64,000 nucleotides of DNA from Roseiarcus sp963759955. GTDB lineage: Bacteria; Pseudomonadota; Alphaproteobacteria; Rhizobiales; Beijerinckiaceae. Below, piece after piece: positions 55,004-64,000 of this stretch. Numbering within the stretch: position 1 is the stretch's first letter; each line of letters starts with the position of its first letter. The position numbers were made by a program, and so were the translations under genes. Below the pieces are notes generated by a model. The model did not search any database. It was given only the letters and a program-made list of their open reading frames with translations, and was not told the origin of the DNA. The DNA lies in contig CAVXCA010000040.1 in NCBI GenBank assembly GCA_963759955.1, positions 62,001 to 126,000 on the forward strand, in the 5' to 3' direction.

Positions 55004-55642
55004 TCACGCCGTCCGCCGCATCGCCCCGTTGGCCGCGTCGTAGAGCGACTTGGCGCCGAAGGCGATGAATATCAGGCCGACGACCCGGGTCACGATGACG
55101 CCGTGGGTGAGGAAGAAGCGTCTCACCGCCGGCAGGCCGGCGGCGAAGATCAGCGTCGCGTCGGCGGCGAGGAAGCCGGCGAAGGCGGCGACGAGCAGTT
55201 GCGGCGCGTCGGCGAGGCGAAGCTGCGAAACATAGGGCGCGACGATCGCGGAGAACATCGCCAGCGCGACCGGATAGGCCTTGGGGTTGGTGAGGCCGAA
55301 GGCGAGGCCGGTCGCCAACGGGCGGCGCGCGCCGATGGTGCGCGGCGGCGCGTCCTTGCGCGTCATCACCGCCCGCACGCCGAGATAGATGAGATAGAGC
55401 CCGCAGCCGGCCCCGAGCAGTTCGAACAAGGTCGCCCCGAGCCGGTTGGCGCCGACGATCGCCGCCACCGCCAGCGAGCCCCAGGTGACGTCGCCGACGA
55501 GATGGCCGCCGATGAACCACGCGCCGGACGCCCGCCCCTTCGACGCGGCGAGGGTGAACAGCGCGAGGAACGCCGGACCGGGCGAAATCACATAGAGATA
55601 AGCGGCGACGGCGCTGGCGAAGAGAATCTTCTGATCGATCAT
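55004..55642 (-). CDS. LysE family translocator
   Basis: A 212-residue LysE/RhtB-type exporter with about six helices. Conserved parts are AYLYVISPGPAFLALF near the N-terminus, GAGCGLYLIYLGVRAVM, and FGLTNPKAYPVALAMFSAI. Members export amino acids or related compounds. Its ATG overlaps the mutS stop (ATGA), so it is coupled to mutS, an unusual partner. Confidence 0.92.
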   Translation of the reverse strand: MIDQKILFASAVAAYLYVISPGPAFLALFTLAASKGRASGAWFIGGHLVGDVTWGSLAVAAIVGANRLGATLFELLGAGCGLYLIYLGVRAVMTRKDAPPRTIGARRPLATGLAFGLTNPKAYPVALAMFSAIVAPYVSQLRLADAPQLLVAAFAGFLAADATLIFAAGLPAVRRFFLTHGVIVTRVVGLIFIAFGAKSLYDAANGAMRRTA

Positions 55643-58371
55643 GGCGGCTTCTCCCGCGCCAGGCGCTTCAATTCATAGAGCGCGGCCTGCGCGTCGCGCG
55701 GCGTCATATCATCGGGATCGATTCCGTCCAAAGCCATGCGCAGCGGGTCGGGACCGGGCGGCGGCGGCGGCTCGTAGGAAAACAGCGGCAGCGCGTCGAG
55801 GCTGGAGAGCGCGGCCCCCGCGTGCTTGGTCGCCTCCAGCTCGCCGAGCACCGCCCGCGCGCGCTTGATCACCGCGGCGGGGAGCCCGGCGAGCTTGGCG
55901 ACCTGGATGCCGTAGGAACGATCCGCCGCGCCGGGGATCACTTCGTGCAGGAAGACCAGCGCGCCCTTCCACTCGCTGACCCGCATCGTCAGGTTGAAGA
56001 GGCGCGGCAAGGTCTGGGAAAGCTGGGTCAATTCGTGGAAATGGGTCGCGAACAGCGTGCGCGAACGGTTGACCGCGTTGAGGTGCTCGACGCAGGCGAA
56101 GGCGATCGAAAGCCCGTCGAAGGTCGCGGTGCCGCGGCCGATCTCGTCGAGAATGACCAGCGAGCGCTCGCTCGCCTGATTGAGGATCGCCGCCGTTTCG
56201 ACCATCTCGACCATGAAGGTCGAGCGTCCGCGCGCAAGATCGTCGGCTGCGCCGACGCGCGAGAACAGCCGATCGACGACGCCGATATGGGCGCGCCGCG
56301 CCGGCACGAAGGCGCCCATCTGCGCGAGCGCCGCGATCAGCGCGTTCTGGCGCAGAAAGGTCGACTTGCCCGCCATGTTGGGGCCGGTCACCAGCGCGAT
56401 GCGCCCGCCCTCCCCCGGCTCGCCCGAGAGGTCGCAGGCGTTGGCGACGAACGGCTCGCCGCGCTCGGCGAGCGCCGCCTCGACCACCGGATGGCGCCCG
56501 CCCTCGATCGTGAAGGCGAGGAAATCGTCGACATGGGGCCGGACCCAATCGCGCTTGACCGCGAGTTCGGCGAGCGCGGCGGCGACGTCGATCTCGGCGA
56601 GCGCGGCGCCGAGGCCGCGCAGCATTTCGCTCCGCGCGAGGCACGCCTGGCGCAGCCACTCGAAGGCCTCCAGTTCGAGCGCCAACGCGCGGTCGGCCGC
56701 CGAGGCGATGCGCGCCTCCAGATCGATCAGCGCGTTGGTGGTGAAGCGCATCGCCCCCGCCATCGTCTGGCGGTGGATGAAGGTCGCGCTGTGCGGGGCT
56801 TTCAGCAGCGTCTCGCCCTGCGCCTGCGGCGTCTCGATGTAATAGCCCAGAAAATTGTTGTGCTTGATCTTGAGCTGGCGCGTCCCCGCCTCCTCGGCGT
56901 AGCGCGCCTGCATCTCGGCGACGACTCGCCGGCTTTCGTCGCGCAGGCGCCGCGCCTCGTCGAGCGGAGCCAGAGCGCCGGCGCGCACGAAGCCGCCGTC
57001 GCGCTTGTTGAGCGGCAGTTCGTCGGCGAGCGTGAGGACAAGATCGCGCGCCAGGGCGCCGTCGTTGTCGCTCAGGCGCTTAAGGCAGCGCAGCAGCGCC
57101 GGCGGCAAGGCCTCGGCCGCGCCAAGCGTTTGCGCGATCGCAGCGCTCGCCGCTAGGCCGTCGCGCAGCGCGGCGAGATCGCGCGGCCCGCCGCGATCGA
57201 GGCTGAGACGCGAAAGCGCGCGCAGGAAGTCCGGCGCCCCGGCGAGGGTCTTGCGCAGGGCTTCGCGCAATGCCGGCGCCTCGACGAGGAAGGCGAGCGC
57301 GTCGAGCCGCTCGTTGATCTCCTGGGGGTCGGTGAGCGGGCTCGCCAGCCGCTCGGCGAGCAGGCGCGCGCCGGCGGGCGTCGCCGTCATGTCGATGACG
57401 GCGAACAGCGAGCCCGCGCGCTCGCCCGACAGCGTTCGGGTCAGTTCGAGATTGGCGCGCGTGGCGGCGTCGATTTCGAGGCCGGCGCCGCGCGCGCGCC
57501 GAGTCGGCGGGGCGAGGCGCGGCGTCGCGTCGATCTGGGTGCGCTTGACGTAGCGCAGCGCCAGCGCGGCGGCGGCGATCTCGGCGCGGGTGAATTGCCC
57601 GAAGCCTTCCAGCGTCTCGACGCCGTAGAATTCTTGGATCGCCTGCTCGGCGCTCGCGCCGTCGCCCAAATCGCGCCCGAGCGGCGTCGCGGCGATCCCG
57701 GTGTCGGCGATCAGCCGGGAAAAGGAGGAAACGTCGAACAGCGCCTGCGGGGCGACGATCTCGCTCGGCTCCAGGCGGGCGATTTCGAGGCTCAAGCCCG
57801 CTTCGTCGGCCTCGCTCAAACTGAACGCGCCGGTCGAGATATCGAGCGCGGCCAAGCCGAAGACGGAGCGCCCTTCGCCCGACCTCACGCGTTGGACCGC
57901 GAGCAGGAGGTTGGCGCGGCCGGGCTCCAGCAGCCGCTCCTCGGTGATGGTGCCGGGGGTGACGAGGCGCACCACGTCGCGCTTGACGACCGACTTGCCG
58001 CCGCGCTTCTTCGCCTCCGCCGGGTCTTCGAGCTGCTCGCAGACCGCGACGCGATGGCCGCGCGCGATGAGGCGGTGGAGATAGTCGTCGGCGCGCTCGA
58101 TCGGCACGCCGCACATGCGAATGTCCTCGCCTTCGTGCTTGCCGCGCTTGGTGAGCACGATGCCGAGCGCGTGGCTGGCGATTTCCGCGTCGGCGAAGAA
58201 CAATTCGTAGAAGTCGCCCATCCGATAGAACAGCAGGCAATCGGGATGGGCGGCCTTGATCTCCAGATATTGCGCCATCATCGGCGTCGCGCGCGCCGGC
58301 TCGGCCGGGCGCGCCGGGCCGCTCGTCGCCGGTCCCGTCTCGGGCGCCGTAGGATTTTCCGGTTTGTTCAT
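55639..58371 (-). CDS. mutS: DNA mismatch repair protein MutS
   Basis: Mismatch-recognition ATPase, about 910 residues. The mismatch-binding motif is FYRMGDFYELFF (F-x-E), and the ATPase has Walker A GPNMAGKSTFLRQNALIAAL, then DDLARGRSTFMVEMVETAAI and Walker B LVILDEIGRGTATFDGLSIA. The start is uncertain: 58371 (MNKPENPTAPE) is used, but a Met before AQYLEIKAAHPD about 30 residues later or an ATG at 58407 are possible. It lies 64 bases downstream of thiD on the same strand. Confidence 0.96.
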   Translation of the reverse strand: MNKPENPTAPETGPATSGPARPAEPARATPMMAQYLEIKAAHPDCLLFYRMGDFYELFFADAEIASHALGIVLTKRGKHEGEDIRMCGVPIERADDYLHRLIARGHRVAVCEQLEDPAEAKKRGGKSVVKRDVVRLVTPGTITEERLLEPGRANLLLAVQRVRSGEGRSVFGLAALDISTGAFSLSEADEAGLSLEIARLEPSEIVAPQALFDVSSFSRLIADTGIAATPLGRDLGDGASAEQAIQEFYGVETLEGFGQFTRAEIAAAALALRYVKRTQIDATPRLAPPTRRARGAGLEIDAATRANLELTRTLSGERAGSLFAVIDMTATPAGARLLAERLASPLTDPQEINERLDALAFLVEAPALREALRKTLAGAPDFLRALSRLSLDRGGPRDLAALRDGLAASAAIAQTLGAAEALPPALLRCLKRLSDNDGALARDLVLTLADELPLNKRDGGFVRAGALAPLDEARRLRDESRRVVAEMQARYAEEAGTRQLKIKHNNFLGYYIETPQAQGETLLKAPHSATFIHRQTMAGAMRFTTNALIDLEARIASAADRALALELEAFEWLRQACLARSEMLRGLGAALAEIDVAAALAELAVKRDWVRPHVDDFLAFTIEGGRHPVVEAALAERGEPFVANACDLSGEPGEGGRIALVTGPNMAGKSTFLRQNALIAALAQMGAFVPARRAHIGVVDRLFSRVGAADDLARGRSTFMVEMVETAAILNQASERSLVILDEIGRGTATFDGLSIAFACVEHLNAVNRSRTLFATHFHELTQLSQTLPRLFNLTMRVSEWKGALVFLHEVIPGAADRSYGIQVAKLAGLPAAVIKRARAVLGELEATKHAGAALSSLDALPLFSYEPPPPPGPDPLRMALDGIDPDDMTPRDAQAALYELKRLAREKPP

Positions 58372-58435
58372 CGGCGCGACCCTAGCAAACCCGATTGGGG
58401 CGCGCACGGGCGCCGAGCGCCCTGTCCACCGGGCC

Positions 58436-59398
58436 CTAGTCCTCGACGACGGTTCGGCGCAGCGGCGCCTGGATCAGCGGCCCCGCCCCGCCGCCCAAGG
58501 TCAGGCCGCGGCCCCGCTCGATCGCGCCGCGCACGAAATCCTTGGCCGCCGCGACGGCCTCCGGCAACGAGGCGCCGAGCACGATGTGCGCGGCGATGGC
58601 GCTCGACAGCGTGCAGCCGGTGCCGTGGAGGTTGGTCGAGGCGACGCGCGGGGCGGCGAAACGACGGACGGCGTCGGCCGTGACCAAGAGATCGACCGCC
58701 TCGTCGCCGGCGAGATGCCCGCCCTTCATCAGCACGGCGCGCGGGCCCAGGGCCAAAAGCGCCGCGCCCTGGCGCGCCATCTCCGCCTCGTCTTGCGCCA
58801 GCGGCGCGCCGACGAGCGCCGCCGCCTCGGCGAGATTGGGCGTCAGGCAGTCGACCAGCGGCAGCAGCCGCGCCTTCACCGCCTCGATAAAGCCGGCGCC
58901 GGCGAGCGAGTCGCCGGACGAGGCGGCCATGACGGGGTCGTAGATGAGGAAGGGGCGCGGCGCGTCCGGAGAGGCTTGCGGCCAATCCCCCGGCCCCTCA
59001 CCCTGCCTCTCCCCGCGAGCGGGGAGAGGAGTGCACGGCGCCGTTCTTCCCCTCTCCCCGCCTGCGGGGAGAGGTAGGGTGAGGGGCGGGGTGAGTGGCC
59101 GCGAAGCCCGCAAGCTTGCCGCCACGGCCTCGACGATCTTCGCGCCGCCGAGCATGCCGATCTTGATCGCCGCGACGGCGAAGTCGGCCAACACCGCCTC
59201 GATCTGCGCGGCGACGATCTCCGGCGGCGGACAGTGGATCGCGCTGACGCCGCGCGTGTTCTGCACCGTGAGCGCCGTGATCGCGCTGGCGGCGTAGACG
59301 CCGAGGGCGGCGAAGGTCTTCAGGTCGGCTTGAATCCCGGCGCCGCCGCCCGAGTCCGAGCCGGCGATGGTCAGCGCGATGCGGGTTCGCGCCGTCAC
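58436..59398 (-). CDS. thiD: Hydroxymethylpyrimidine/phosphomethylpyrimidine kinase with in-frame palindromic insertion
   Basis: Phosphorylates HMP and HMP-phosphate in thiamine synthesis. The 320-residue protein has IALTIAGSDSGGGAGIQADL, ITALTVQNTRGVSAIH, TPNLAEAAALVGAPL, VLMKGGHL and the anion-hole HGTGCTLSSAIAAH. It is about 45 residues longer than usual because a stretch such as TPPLTLPLPAGGERGRTAPC interrupts it between AVAASLRAS and FLIYDPVMAASSG; this stretch is encoded by a double-hairpin element. The GTG start at 59398 overlaps the thiE stop (GTGA). The insertion falls between conserved strands, so the enzyme could still be active. Confidence 0.93.
   Translation of the reverse strand: MTARTRIALTIAGSDSGGGAGIQADLKTFAALGVYAASAITALTVQNTRGVSAIHCPPPEIVAAQIEAVLADFAVAAIKIGMLGGAKIVEAVAASLRASRPLTPPLTLPLPAGGERGRTAPCTPLPARGERQGEGPGDWPQASPDAPRPFLIYDPVMAASSGDSLAGAGFIEAVKARLLPLVDCLTPNLAEAAALVGAPLAQDEAEMARQGAALLALGPRAVLMKGGHLAGDEAVDLLVTADAVRRFAAPRVASTNLHGTGCTLSSAIAAHIVLGASLPEAVAAAKDFVRGAIERGRGLTLGGGAGPLIQAPLRRTVVED
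58994..59086. repeat. Double-hairpin palindromic element inside thiD
   Basis: Outer arms CCCCTCACCCT (58994-59004) and AGGGTGAGGGG (59076-59086) enclose two copies of the same hairpin, CCTCTCCCCGC and GCGGGGAGAGG with two-base loops (59006-59029 and 59051-59074). The whole element is open in the thiD frame and adds about 40 residues including flanks. Confidence 0.85.
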
Positions 59399-60000
59399 GG
59401 CGCGCGCGTCGCCGCGATCCATTGGCGCGCTCTGGCCTCGGGATCGGCGTTGAGCGTGATGTCGGTGACGACCGAGACGACGTCGGCGCCGGCGGCGAGG
59501 CACGCGACGGCGCGCTCGACATTGAGTCCGCCGATCGCGACCAGCGGGATCGCGCCGATGCGCCGCTTCCATTCGCCGATGCGCGTCAGGCCCTGCGGCG
59601 CAAACGCCATCGCCTTAAGGATCGTCGGATAGATCGGGCCGAGCGCGACGTAATCGGGCACCAACGCCAGCGCGCGCTTAAGCTCGGCTTCGTCGTGGGT
59701 GCTGACACCGAGCTTGAGCCCGGCGCGGCGGATGGCGCCGACGTCCGCGCCGCTGTCGAGATCGCCCTGGCCGAGATGGACCCAGGGCGCGCCTTCGTCG
59801 ATGGCGACACGCCAAAAGTCGTTGACCACCAGGGCCGCGCCGGCCGCGCGGCAGACCGCCAACGCCTCGCGCGTCTCGTTCACGATCGTCGCTTGGTCCT
59901 TGTCCTTCATGCGCAATTGGATCAGCCGCGCGCCGACGCCGACGAGCCGGCGGACCCAATCGGCGGAATCGACGATGGGGTAGAAGCGGTCGAGGATCAT
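59395..60000 (-). CDS. thiE: Thiamine phosphate synthase
   Basis: Joins HMP pyrophosphate and thiazole phosphate to thiamine phosphate. The 201-residue TIM-barrel protein has RLIQLRMKDKDQATIVNETR, ALVVNDFWRVAIDEGA, WVHLGQGDLD, YVALGPIYPTILK and VAIGGLNVERAVACLAAGAD. The ATG at 60000 is followed by the family's first strand; residues upstream in the frame are encoded by a palindromic repeat. Its ribosome-binding site (GAGAAGGG) is the end of that repeat. The stop overlaps the thiD start. Confidence 0.93.
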   Translation of the reverse strand: MILDRFYPIVDSADWVRRLVGVGARLIQLRMKDKDQATIVNETREALAVCRAAGAALVVNDFWRVAIDEGAPWVHLGQGDLDSGADVGAIRRAGLKLGVSTHDEAELKRALALVPDYVALGPIYPTILKAMAFAPQGLTRIGEWKRRIGAIPLVAIGGLNVERAVACLAAGADVVSVVTDITLNADPEARARQWIAATRAP

Positions 60001-60054
60001 TCGCCCTTCTCCCGCTTGCGGGAGAAGGTGGCGCGAAGCGCCGGATGAGGGCGA
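60001..60054. repeat. Palindromic repeat between thiG and thiE
   Basis: Outer arms TCGCCCT (60001-60007) and AGGGCGA (60048-60054) enclose a hairpin CCTTCTCCCGC / GCGGGAGAAGG (60005-60028, two-base loop) and a smaller stem GGCGC / GCGCC (60030-60042). This looks like a dispersed GC-rich repeat of the type common in Rhizobiales. It supplies the thiE ribosome-binding site. Confidence 0.85.
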
Positions 60055-60084
60055 GCGCCGGCGTTCGTTCATTGGAAACACCCC

Positions 60085-60855
60085 TCACGCCAGCGCCGCC
60101 TTGCCGGCGACCGGCGTCGAGGGCGCGGCGAGGTCGCGTTGCTGCATCGGCCCGGCGCGATGGGCGGCGTAGCCGGCTTCGACCGCCTGCATGAACGCGC
60201 GCGCCATCGCGACCGGATCGCCCGCCGTGCCGACCGCCGTGTTGAGCAGCACCGCGTCGTAGCCGAGCTCCATCGCCGCCGCCGCGTGCGAAGGCAGGCC
60301 GATGCCGGCGTCGACGATCAGCGGCGTGTCGGGATAGCGCGCCCTGAGCACGCGCAGGCCGAAGGGATTGTTGAGGCCCTTGCCGGAGCCGATCGGCGCT
60401 CCCCACGGCATCAGCACCTTGCAGCCCGCCTCGACCAATCGGTCGCAGACGATGAGGTCTTCCGTCGTATAGGGGAACACCTCGAAACCATCCTGGGAAA
60501 GGATGCGCGCCGCCTCGACCGTGCCGAAGACGTCGGGCTGCAGCGTGTCGCGGTCGCCGATCACTTCGAGCTTGATCCAGGCGGTGTTGAAAATCTCCCG
60601 CGCCATCTGCGCCGTCGTCACCGCCTCCTTGACCGTGTAGCAGCCGGCGGTGTTGGGCAGCACGCGCACGCCAAGCTCGCGGATGATGCGCCAGAACTCC
60701 TGGCCCTCGCGAAACTGGCTCGACTCGCGTCGCACCGAGACCGTGACGACTTCGGCCCCAGCCGCCCGAACCGATTTGGCCATCAGGTCGAGCGAGGGAT
60801 ATTTCGACGTCCCGAGCAGCAGCCGCGACTTCAATTCGACGCCATAGACCTTCAT
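60085..60855 (-). CDS. thiG: Thiazole synthase
   Basis: Builds the thiazole ring from deoxyxylulose phosphate, dehydroglycine and ThiS thiocarboxylate. The 256-residue TIM barrel has RLLLGTSKYPSLDLMAKSVR, the LPNTAGCYTVKEAVTTAQMA motif, WIKLEVIGD with the active-site lysine, and VLMPWGAPIGSGKGLNNPFG. The ATG at 60855 has a TAGGAG ribosome-binding site; a TTG three codons upstream is less likely. Downstream of thiS by about 60 bases. Confidence 0.96.
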   Translation of the reverse strand: MKVYGVELKSRLLLGTSKYPSLDLMAKSVRAAGAEVVTVSVRRESSQFREGQEFWRIIRELGVRVLPNTAGCYTVKEAVTTAQMAREIFNTAWIKLEVIGDRDTLQPDVFGTVEAARILSQDGFEVFPYTTEDLIVCDRLVEAGCKVLMPWGAPIGSGKGLNNPFGLRVLRARYPDTPLIVDAGIGLPSHAAAAMELGYDAVLLNTAVGTAGDPVAMARAFMQAVEAGYAAHRAGPMQQRDLAAPSTPVAGKAALA

Positions 60856-60916
60856 CGCTTTCAACTCCTAGCCCCAGCCCTATTCCATGAGATCCTTCCT
60901 CGGCGCGCGATCGCGC

Positions 60917-61114
60917 CTACCCCCCTTGCCGAGGCGCGACGATCTCCACCCTGTCGCCTTCGCGCAAGGTCGTCTCGGCGCGCTTTCGCGCCGGCACGAA
61001 TTCGCCGTTGAGGGCGGTGGCGACCAGCGTCTCGCCGTAATCGAGCGCGTCGAGCGCCGCCGCAAGGGTCTCGGCCGCGACGTCCTGCTCGACGCCGTTG
61101 ACGACGAGTTTCAT
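60917..61114 (-). CDS. thiS: Sulfur carrier protein ThiS
   Basis: A 65-residue ubiquitin-like sulfur carrier starting MKLVVNGVEQDVAAETLAAA and ending in the required Gly-Gly (IVAPRQGG), which is thiocarboxylated for thiazole formation. Its start region is part of a 158-base tandem duplication. Confidence 0.95.
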   Translation of the reverse strand: MKLVVNGVEQDVAAETLAAALDALDYGETLVATALNGEFVPARKRAETTLREGDRVEIVAPRQGG

Positions 61115-61123
61115 GTTCGCCTC

Positions 61124-61238
61124 GCTATTGCGCCGCCTCGAGGGAGAGCGCGCCGCCGCGCGCGAGCGAGGCGCGCGACTTTTCCGCCATGCCGGCAAGA
61201 GTTTGCGCCGCCTTGCGAAGGTCCCGCGTGATCTTCAT
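61124..61238 (-). pseudogene. Vestigial thiC C-terminal fragment
   Basis: An open frame of 37 codons reading MKITRDLRKAAQTLAGMAEK, SRASLARGGALSLEAAQ, aligned with the last 37 residues of ThiC (MKITQDLRKEAEALAGMAEK). It is the thiC part of the tandem duplication and has diverged at its end. It is too short to have ThiC activity. Confidence 0.85.
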
Positions 61239-61282
61239 CGAGCCGCCCGACGCCGTTGACGAAAAGCTTCATCTGCGCCTCG

Positions 61283-63112
<1,830 letters not shown>

Positions 63113-63182
63113 TGGCCTTGCCTCCGCTTCGCTCCCCATGCTGGCGAAGAAGGTAAGGCGCGGCGATGTGGATCGGCGGCCT

Positions 63183-63265
63183 CGTCCCTTCGCCGGCATG
63201 ACCCGGATCAGGTTCTAAGGGTCCGGCGTCAGCCGCCGTCTCAGCCCGCTAAGGGCGCCCCTCGA
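63183..63265 (-). promoter_or_regulatory. TPP riboswitch (THI box)
   Basis: On the minus strand upstream of thiC: GGGGCGCCC, GCGGGCTGAGACGG, ACCCTTAGAACCTGATCC, GGGTCATGCCGGCGAAGGGA, in the order of the TPP aptamer. The 3' end is about 70 bases before the thiC ATG, so it most likely controls translation or transcription of the thi operon in response to thiamine pyrophosphate. Confidence 0.95.
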
Positions 63266-63342
63266 GTTAGAGGCGGAATGTGGGACGAAGAGGGGCGGCT
63301 GTCAATGAGGGGGTGAGGATTGATTTGCATCCAAGGAAGACG

Positions 63343-63370
63343 TTGACGCGCCTTACTCTGTCCATACAAT
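63343..63370 (+). promoter_or_regulatory. Promoter of the toxin-antitoxin pair
   Basis: TTGACG (63343-63348), a 16-base spacer and TACAAT (63365-63370). The expected start of transcription, six to seven bases after the -10 box, falls on the ATG of the toxin gene at 63377, suggesting a leaderless message. Confidence 0.6.
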
Positions 63371-63376
63371 GCTGAT

Positions 63377-63676
63377 ATGAAAACCATTGCATGGAGCCCC
63401 GAGAAGAACCGGGCGCTCAAATCCGACACCAAGAGGAACATCTGTTTTGAGGACATCGTCGCTGCAATCGAAAGCGGCGGACTTATCGACGATATCGAGC
63501 ATCCGAATTCGGAAAGATATCCTGGCCAACGCATGCTCGTCGTTCTCGCGAAGGCCTATATCTATGCCGTCCCGTACGTCCGAACGCCGGAAGGGATATT
63601 CCTGAAGACCATTTTTCCAAGCCGACGCCTGAAAGCCCACTACTTCCCTGGTGAAGCCCATGACCAAGACGCCTGA
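63377..63676 (+). CDS. BrnT-like / DUF4258-type toxin
   Basis: A 99-residue protein with IAWSPEKNRALKSDTKRNIC near the N-terminus and IEHPNSERYPGQRMLVVLAK, then YAVPYVRTPEGIFLKTIFPS, as in small RelE-fold BrnT-like toxins of type II systems. The ribosome-binding site is absent, in line with a leaderless start. The reading frame overlaps the antitoxin gene by 17 bases, toxin first. The exact family name is uncertain. Confidence 0.8.
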   Translation: MKTIAWSPEKNRALKSDTKRNICFEDIVAAIESGGLIDDIEHPNSERYPGQRMLVVLAKAYIYAVPYVRTPEGIFLKTIFPSRRLKAHYFPGEAHDQDA

Positions 63677-63941
63677 AATCGGCAAGTTTCTCGACGCTGA
63701 AGAGCAAGCGCTCATTCAGTCCTTCGAAACGAGCTCCGCGCCGTTCAAGAGCCGGCTGACGCCCGCGCGCAAGCGCGAGATCGAGTTGATGGCGCAGGCG
63801 GCGATGACCGACGAGCGCGCCAAGATTTCACTTCGCGTGCCCAAACGCGACCTTACGCGTCTCAAATCCCGCGCACTGCAGGAAGGCATACCCTACCAGA
63901 CGCTGATCAACGCGCTGATTTATAGGTACGTCTCGGATTGA
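63660..63941 (+). CDS. CopG/BrnA-like antitoxin
   Basis: A 93-residue protein whose C-terminal half is a ribbon-helix-helix: AKISLRVPKRDLTRLKSRAL, then QEGIPYQTLINALIYRYVSD. The N-terminal half is acidic and would bind the toxin. The ATG at 63660 lies inside the end of the toxin gene. Antitoxins of this kind also repress their own promoter. Confidence 0.85.
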   Translation: MTKTPEIGKFLDAEEQALIQSFETSSAPFKSRLTPARKREIELMAQAAMTDERAKISLRVPKRDLTRLKSRALQEGIPYQTLINALIYRYVSD

Positions 63942-64000
63942 AGGGGTGCAGACAGCTCGCGATTATCGCGACGAGCTTCGCGTCCCGGGCCGGATGGCGC

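Noticed and set aside
63953..63976. Possible terminator after the antitoxin gene
   Set aside because: The AGCTCG / CGAGCT stem is interrupted and has no T-run.

Overview
The window is a GC-rich, densely packed stretch of an alphaproteobacterial chromosome, most likely Hyphomicrobiales (Rhizobiales). Clues are a probable (2S)-methylsuccinyl-CoA dehydrogenase of the ethylmalonyl-CoA pathway, an LdtR/LdtP cell-wall pair, a porin-like leader peptide, GC-rich palindromic repeats of a type common in this order, and the make-up of the ribosomal clusters. A serine-cycle methylotroph or a relative is plausible but not proven from this window.

Layout. 1-8.8 kb: the start of a large membrane protein (cut by the window edge), a mini porin-like secreted peptide, leuA, and a sugar-type ABC importer (binding protein, double ATPase, permease) coupled to a TPR-methyltransferase. 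8.9-12.5 kb: a YihY/BrkB membrane protein, then two transcription factors whose receiver domains both lack the phosphoryl-accepting aspartate, with a receiver fossil and a small coupled ORF nearby. 12.7-19.8 kb: mcd, an RlpA-like protein, denD (apparent frameshift), an orphan histidine kinase, an EamA transporter, NAD kinase and a NudK-like Nudix hydrolase. 19.8-21.9 kb: L,D-transpeptidase and its probable MarR regulator LdtR. 22.1-39.8 kb, minus strand: the str-S10-spc block from rpsL to adk, running on into a 3-hydroxyisobutyryl-CoA hydrolase-type gene and a small membrane protein instead of the usual rpsM-rpsK-rpoA-rplQ. 40.2-50.6 kb, minus strand: a PAS-only protein and rplJ-rplL-rpoB-rpoC; rpoB carries an apparent one-base insertion. 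51.6-58.4 kb: an alpha/beta hydrolase, a secreted 16-residue-repeat protein (again a one-base frameshift), a LigB-type dioxygenase, small membrane and LysE proteins, and mutS. 58.4-63.3 kb, minus strand: a TPP-riboswitch-controlled thiC-thiS-thiG-thiE-thiD run in which thiD carries an in-frame palindromic element and the thiC-thiS junction is tandemly duplicated. 63.4-63.9 kb: a toxin-antitoxin pair.

How it works together: most of the DNA encodes translation and transcription machinery in two long minus-strand operons. The accessory interest lies in the aspartate-less regulator cluster, the repeat elements and duplication remodelling the thiamine operon, the operon break after adk, and three independent +1 indels (denD, rpoB, repeat protein), which most likely reflect sequence error because rpoB is essential.
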